From assembly GCF_039535785.1 (NCBI RefSeq), contig NZ_BAAAXV010000001.1, forward strand, positions 124,001 to 188,000: a stretch of DNA of 64,000 bases, given 5' to 3'. The notes beneath the pieces are model-generated. The model was not told where the DNA came from. It saw only the letters and a list, made by a program, of their open reading frames with translations, and did no database searches. Positions 61,262-64,000 of the stretch are shown piece by piece; within the stretch, counting starts at the first letter, position 1; every line of letters begins with the position of its first letter. The translations under genes and the position numbers were made by a program. Source of the DNA: Nonomuraea helvata (GTDB lineage Bacteria; Actinomycetota; Actinomycetes; Streptosporangiales; Streptosporangiaceae).

Positions 61262-62227
61262 GTGGCGGGCGTGGATGGGGACGGGCTGATCGAGGCCTTT
61301 CTGCGCGAGCCGCGCCGCTACACCAGCCACCAGGTCGCCGACATGGCGGGGGTGCCGGTCTACCGCGCGCGGCGTTACTGGCGTGCCCTGGGGTTCGCGA
61401 ACGTGGCCGACGACGCCGTCGAGTTCACCGCGTCCGACGTGGAGGCCCTCAAGACCATGCTCGGCCTGGTCCGCTCGGGCATCTACGACGAGGAGCACAT
61501 GCTGCTGGTGGCCCGCTCCATCGGCAGCGCGACCGCCAGGCTGGCCGAGTCGCAGGCCGAGATGGGCGTCGAGACACTCGACCAGACGGGCGTCCCGCTG
61601 GCCGATCGCCCGCGGGCCTGGCGGCGCCGGGCCGAGCGGGTGGTGCCCGAGCTCGCGCGGCTGCTCGTCTACGCCTGGCAGCGCCAGCTCGCCGCCGCCG
61701 CGGGGCGCATCGCCGAGCAGGACATGAGCGCGGTACGCCTGGCCGTCGGCTTCGCCGACCTGGTCGCGTTCACCCGGCTGAGCAGGCAGATCACGGCGAC
61801 GGAGCTGGCCAGGCTGATCGACAGGTTCGAGGGGCGCTCGGCCGACATCGTGACCTCGACCGGCGGGCGGGTGATCAAGACGCTGGGCGACTCCGTGCTG
61901 TTCGTGGCCGACCAGGCGCACGTGGCGGCGGAGATCGCGCTGCGGCTGGTGGAGACGCACGCGCGGGTCAAGGACATGCCCGAGCTGCGGGTGGGGCTGG
62001 CGTCCGGGCCGGTGATCTGGCGCATGGGGGACGTGTTCGGCACCACGGTGAATCTGGCCAGCAGGCTGACTGCCCTGTCGCTGCCGGGGACGATCCTGGC
62101 CGATCCCCAGTTCGCGGAGGAGCTCGAAGGAGACCGGGCCTTCCGGCTACGGGAGGTCAACCGGCTGTCGGTGCGCGGGCTGGGCGAGCTGGCCCCCTTC
62201 ACGGTGGCCCGCGCGGGCTCGGTCTGA
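61262..62227 (+). CDS. class III adenylate/guanylate cyclase
   Basis: A 321-residue cytosolic protein. A helix-turn-helix-like segment (RYTSHQVADMAGVPVYRARR) and a helical region fill the first 150 residues. The cyclase domain follows (about 160-315), with FADLVAFTRLSRQ holding one metal Asp, TLGDSVLFVAD the second, and FGTTVNLASRLTALS the transition-state Asn and Arg. Actinobacteria often fuse such N-terminal domains to cyclases. Start GTG 61262, with TATGTT 6 nt before it (leaderless). It would make cAMP. Confidence 0.9.
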   Translation: MAGVDGDGLIEAFLREPRRYTSHQVADMAGVPVYRARRYWRALGFANVADDAVEFTASDVEALKTMLGLVRSGIYDEEHMLLVARSIGSATARLAESQAEMGVETLDQTGVPLADRPRAWRRRAERVVPELARLLVYAWQRQLAAAAGRIAEQDMSAVRLAVGFADLVAFTRLSRQITATELARLIDRFEGRSADIVTSTGGRVIKTLGDSVLFVADQAHVAAEIALRLVETHARVKDMPELRVGLASGPVIWRMGDVFGTTVNLASRLTALSLPGTILADPQFAEELEGDRAFRLREVNRLSVRGLGELAPFTVARAGSV

Positions 62228-62317
62228 CCCCGGAAGGTTCGTCGGGCCGCGGGCAACCTCGTGTCGCGCTCGATGCGTCACTACCGTCGGCAGGCTCCCA
62301 TCAGAAGGCAGGACGAG

Positions 62318-62797
62318 TTGGCGGATAGGGCGATATTTCAGGACTTCGTGGTGGCCAGGTCGGACCGGCTGTTACGCACCGCGTACCTGCTGACCCACGA
62401 CTGGGCGACGGCGGAGGACCTGCTGCAGGAGTCGCTGGCCAAGGCGTGGTTCGCCTGGCCGGGCATCGACGAGCCCGAGGCGTACGTGCGCAGGGTCCTG
62501 GTGACCACGTACACGTCCTGGTGGCGCCGCAGGTGGCGCAGGGAGCTGCCCAGCGGCGACCTGCCGGACGAGCCCGCGCGCGACGACGCGGGCCGGCGCG
62601 AGGAGCTGTGGGAGGCGGTCGGCCGGCTGCCCGCCAAGCAGCGCGCGGTGATCGTGCTGCGCTTCTACGAGGACCTGCCCGTGGCGGAGGTGGCCAGGCT
62701 GCTGGGCTGCCAGGAGGGCACGGTCAAGAGCCAGACCGCGAAGGCGCTGGCCAAGCTGCGAGTGGACGAGTCGATCGTGAAGGAGCTGCACCGATGA
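62318..62797 (+). CDS. SigE-family RNA polymerase sigma factor
   Basis: An ECF-like sigma factor of about 159 residues. Region 2 (FQDFVVARSDRLLRTAYLLT, then EDLLQESLAKAWFAWPGI) is followed by region 4 (LPAKQRAVIVLRFYEDLPVA, then LGCQEGTVKSQTAKALAKLR). This is the actinobacterial SigE subfamily. The start is uncertain: TTG 62318 gives the usual N-terminus and has AGGA 4 nt upstream, while GTG 62261 would add 19 residues. The stop overlaps the next ATG (ATGA), so the membrane protein is co-translated. Confidence 0.88.
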   Translation: MADRAIFQDFVVARSDRLLRTAYLLTHDWATAEDLLQESLAKAWFAWPGIDEPEAYVRRVLVTTYTSWWRRRWRRELPSGDLPDEPARDDAGRREELWEAVGRLPAKQRAVIVLRFYEDLPVAEVARLLGCQEGTVKSQTAKALAKLRVDESIVKELHR

Positions 62798-63795
62798 CCG
62801 TGCAAGACCTGCGTGACGTCCTGCGGGAGCGGGCCGAGTCCCCGTCGCCCGCGAACCCGTACCGGCACGACGAGATCCGCTCCCGCATCCGCAGGACCAG
62901 GCTGCGCAGGCGCGTGACGGCCGGGGTGGGGGCGGTGGCGGTCGTCGCGGCCGGCATCTACCTCATCCCCGGTACGGCCGCCGCTCCGGACCGCGACACC
63001 ACCGCGACGGCGGGCCAGCCCGGCGGGCTGCCGGAGTCGTTCACCTCGCCCGACGGCACCGAGTACCGTCGCGTGGCCACCGCCATGCTCAAGGACGGCG
63101 AGGCGAAGACGTCGGTCAAGGTCCCCGTCTCCGGCAAGCCGCTGGAGGTGGCCGCGGCGTGCGACGGCGATGACGGCGGTCCGGCGCCGAATGTCTCCGT
63201 GGACGGCCGTGACGACCCCCGATCCAGCTTCACACCCTGCGAGAAGGGGATGAGCCTGCTCCCCCTGACCAGGATCCAGCCCGGCGCCACGGAGGCCACG
63301 GTCACGTTCGACACGACCGTCTACGGCTCGCCGGACTGCGGTCAGGGGAAGGGCAGGCCGTGCGGGCCCGAAAAGACCAGCTGGAGGCTGGCCGTCTACG
63401 AATGGACGCCGCCCGGCCGCCGGATCCAGCCTGAGCGGGGCAGGGCTCTCCCCGCCCGGCTGGAGGGCTGGAAGCTGGCCCGCTCCGCGACGGGTGTGTC
63501 GGACAGGGATCAGACGTTCTCACTGGTGGTCAAGAGCGAGAGCGGGAAGATCGCCATCGAGCAGCTCTGCGCGGGTGACCTCGGCATGCGAGCGTGGTTC
63601 ACGTACAAGATCGACTTCCAGGAGTCCGCCACCACCACGACTTGTGCCGTCTGGAAGACAGGCCCGTTCCCCATGGCCATGGCTGAGTTCCAGGTGCCCA
63701 AGGGCAAGCAGGTGACGATCAACGGGCGGACGGGCGTCTGGGGCGAGTCCACCAACCGCCCCGTTCGCTGGTCGGTCGGAGCGTTCGTAAAGTAG
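62794..63795 (+). CDS. membrane protein coupled to the sigma factor, probable anti-sigma type
   Basis: A 333-residue protein: about 45 cytosolic residues (VQDLRDVLRERAESPSP), one membrane segment (VTAGVGAVAVVAAGIYLIPG), then a 265-residue outer domain with four to six Cys. SigE-family genes are often followed by such single-span proteins, which may hold the sigma factor at the membrane. The cytosolic part is short and lacks a zinc anti-sigma motif (H-x3-C-x2-C), so this role is by context. Confidence 0.75.
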   Translation: MTVQDLRDVLRERAESPSPANPYRHDEIRSRIRRTRLRRRVTAGVGAVAVVAAGIYLIPGTAAAPDRDTTATAGQPGGLPESFTSPDGTEYRRVATAMLKDGEAKTSVKVPVSGKPLEVAAACDGDDGGPAPNVSVDGRDDPRSSFTPCEKGMSLLPLTRIQPGATEATVTFDTTVYGSPDCGQGKGRPCGPEKTSWRLAVYEWTPPGRRIQPERGRALPARLEGWKLARSATGVSDRDQTFSLVVKSESGKIAIEQLCAGDLGMRAWFTYKIDFQESATTTTCAVWKTGPFPMAMAEFQVPKGKQVTINGRTGVWGESTNRPVRWSVGAFVK

Positions 63796-63800
63796 ATCGC

Positions 63801-64000
63801 GTGACGGAACGCGCTGCCATCGAGGGCAGGCCGGTGGACGCCGACGCGCGCTTCATGCTCCACGCGCGCTACGGCCACTTCACCGCCATGCAGGTCAGGG
63901 ATCGCCGGGTGCGGGGGCTCGAGCTGCACTTCGAGCGGCTGGAGGCGGCCAGCGCGGAGCTGTTCGGCGTCCCGCTCGACCGGGCCGCCGTGCTCGGCTC
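63801..64000 (+). CDS. class IV aminotransferase, 5' part only
   Basis: The first 66 residues from GTG 63801 match fold-type IV PLP enzymes: FMLHARYGHFTAMQVRDRRV and RGLELHFERLEAASAELFG. These correspond to the N-terminal domain of D-amino acid or branched-chain aminotransferases and 4-amino-4-deoxychorismate lyase. The catalytic Lys lies beyond the window, so the substrate cannot be told. Confidence 0.85.
   Translation, partial: MTERAAIEGRPVDADARFMLHARYGHFTAMQVRDRRVRGLELHFERLEAASAELFGVPLDRAAVLG

Overview
The window is a 64 kb piece of a high-GC actinobacterial chromosome. Four things point there: the pgi-zwf pair, many secondary-metabolism style regulators (two AfsR-like SARP/NB-ARC proteins), a SigE-family sigma factor, and about ten genes whose only visible start signal is a TANNNT box 6-8 nt before the start codon (leaderless transcripts). 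A filamentous actinomycete of the Streptosporangiales type fits, but genus is inferred, not shown. I saw no rRNA, tRNA or CRISPR array. All claims rest on reading motifs by eye; no database search was run.

Layout. 1-7136: central carbon genes: zwf (cut by the window edge), pgi, an IlvD/Edd sugar-acid dehydratase, phosphoketolase, and directly behind it an acetate kinase gene collapsed to its two ends. 7131-9410: a PAS histidine kinase, an RsbW-like ATPase and a NarL-type response regulator. 9565-15252: a secreted Thr/Pro-repeat protein, a membrane protein plus CopC-like pair, a nucleotidyltransferase-like protein, a pentapeptide-repeat protein and a KhtTU-like K+/H+ antiporter pair. 15286-21932: a one-strand block of desaturase, FAD monooxygenase, MFS pump, VAO-type flavin oxidase, an 82-aa protein and a 298-aa protein, which looks like an uncharacterised small-molecule cluster. 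22178-34691: sialidase-like protein, DUF4142 lipoprotein, PCMT-like methyltransferase, esterase, a membrane-anchored alpha/beta hydrolase with altered catalytic residues, a 1338-aa secreted protein, a MerR regulator and a tandem-Phd antitoxin-like protein with twin operators.

34805-36873: an alcohol dehydrogenase gene cut by an IS200/IS605-type element whose two ends can be placed to the base. Its TnpA is dead and its TnpB is intact. 36954-40639: HAD hydrolase, aldo/keto reductase, RpiR regulator, acetyltransferase and SDR. 40762-48732: two AfsR-like paralogues bracketing a 47-aa secreted peptide, a flavoprotein and a 111-aa secreted protein. 49144-51565: TetR/ABM/DUF1772 genes and an ISL3 remnant.

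51600-61203: eight translationally coupled genes (peptide-type ABC importer, M20 peptidase, P1/DmpA-type Thr hydrolase, aldehyde dehydrogenase) opposite a FadR-type GntR regulator. The 19-bp palindromic operator in that divergent promoter recurs exactly in front of the SDR gene 20 kb away, so one regulator probably controls import, amide hydrolysis and oxidation at both places. 61262-64000: adenylate cyclase, SigE-family sigma factor with a coupled membrane protein, and the start of a class IV aminotransferase.
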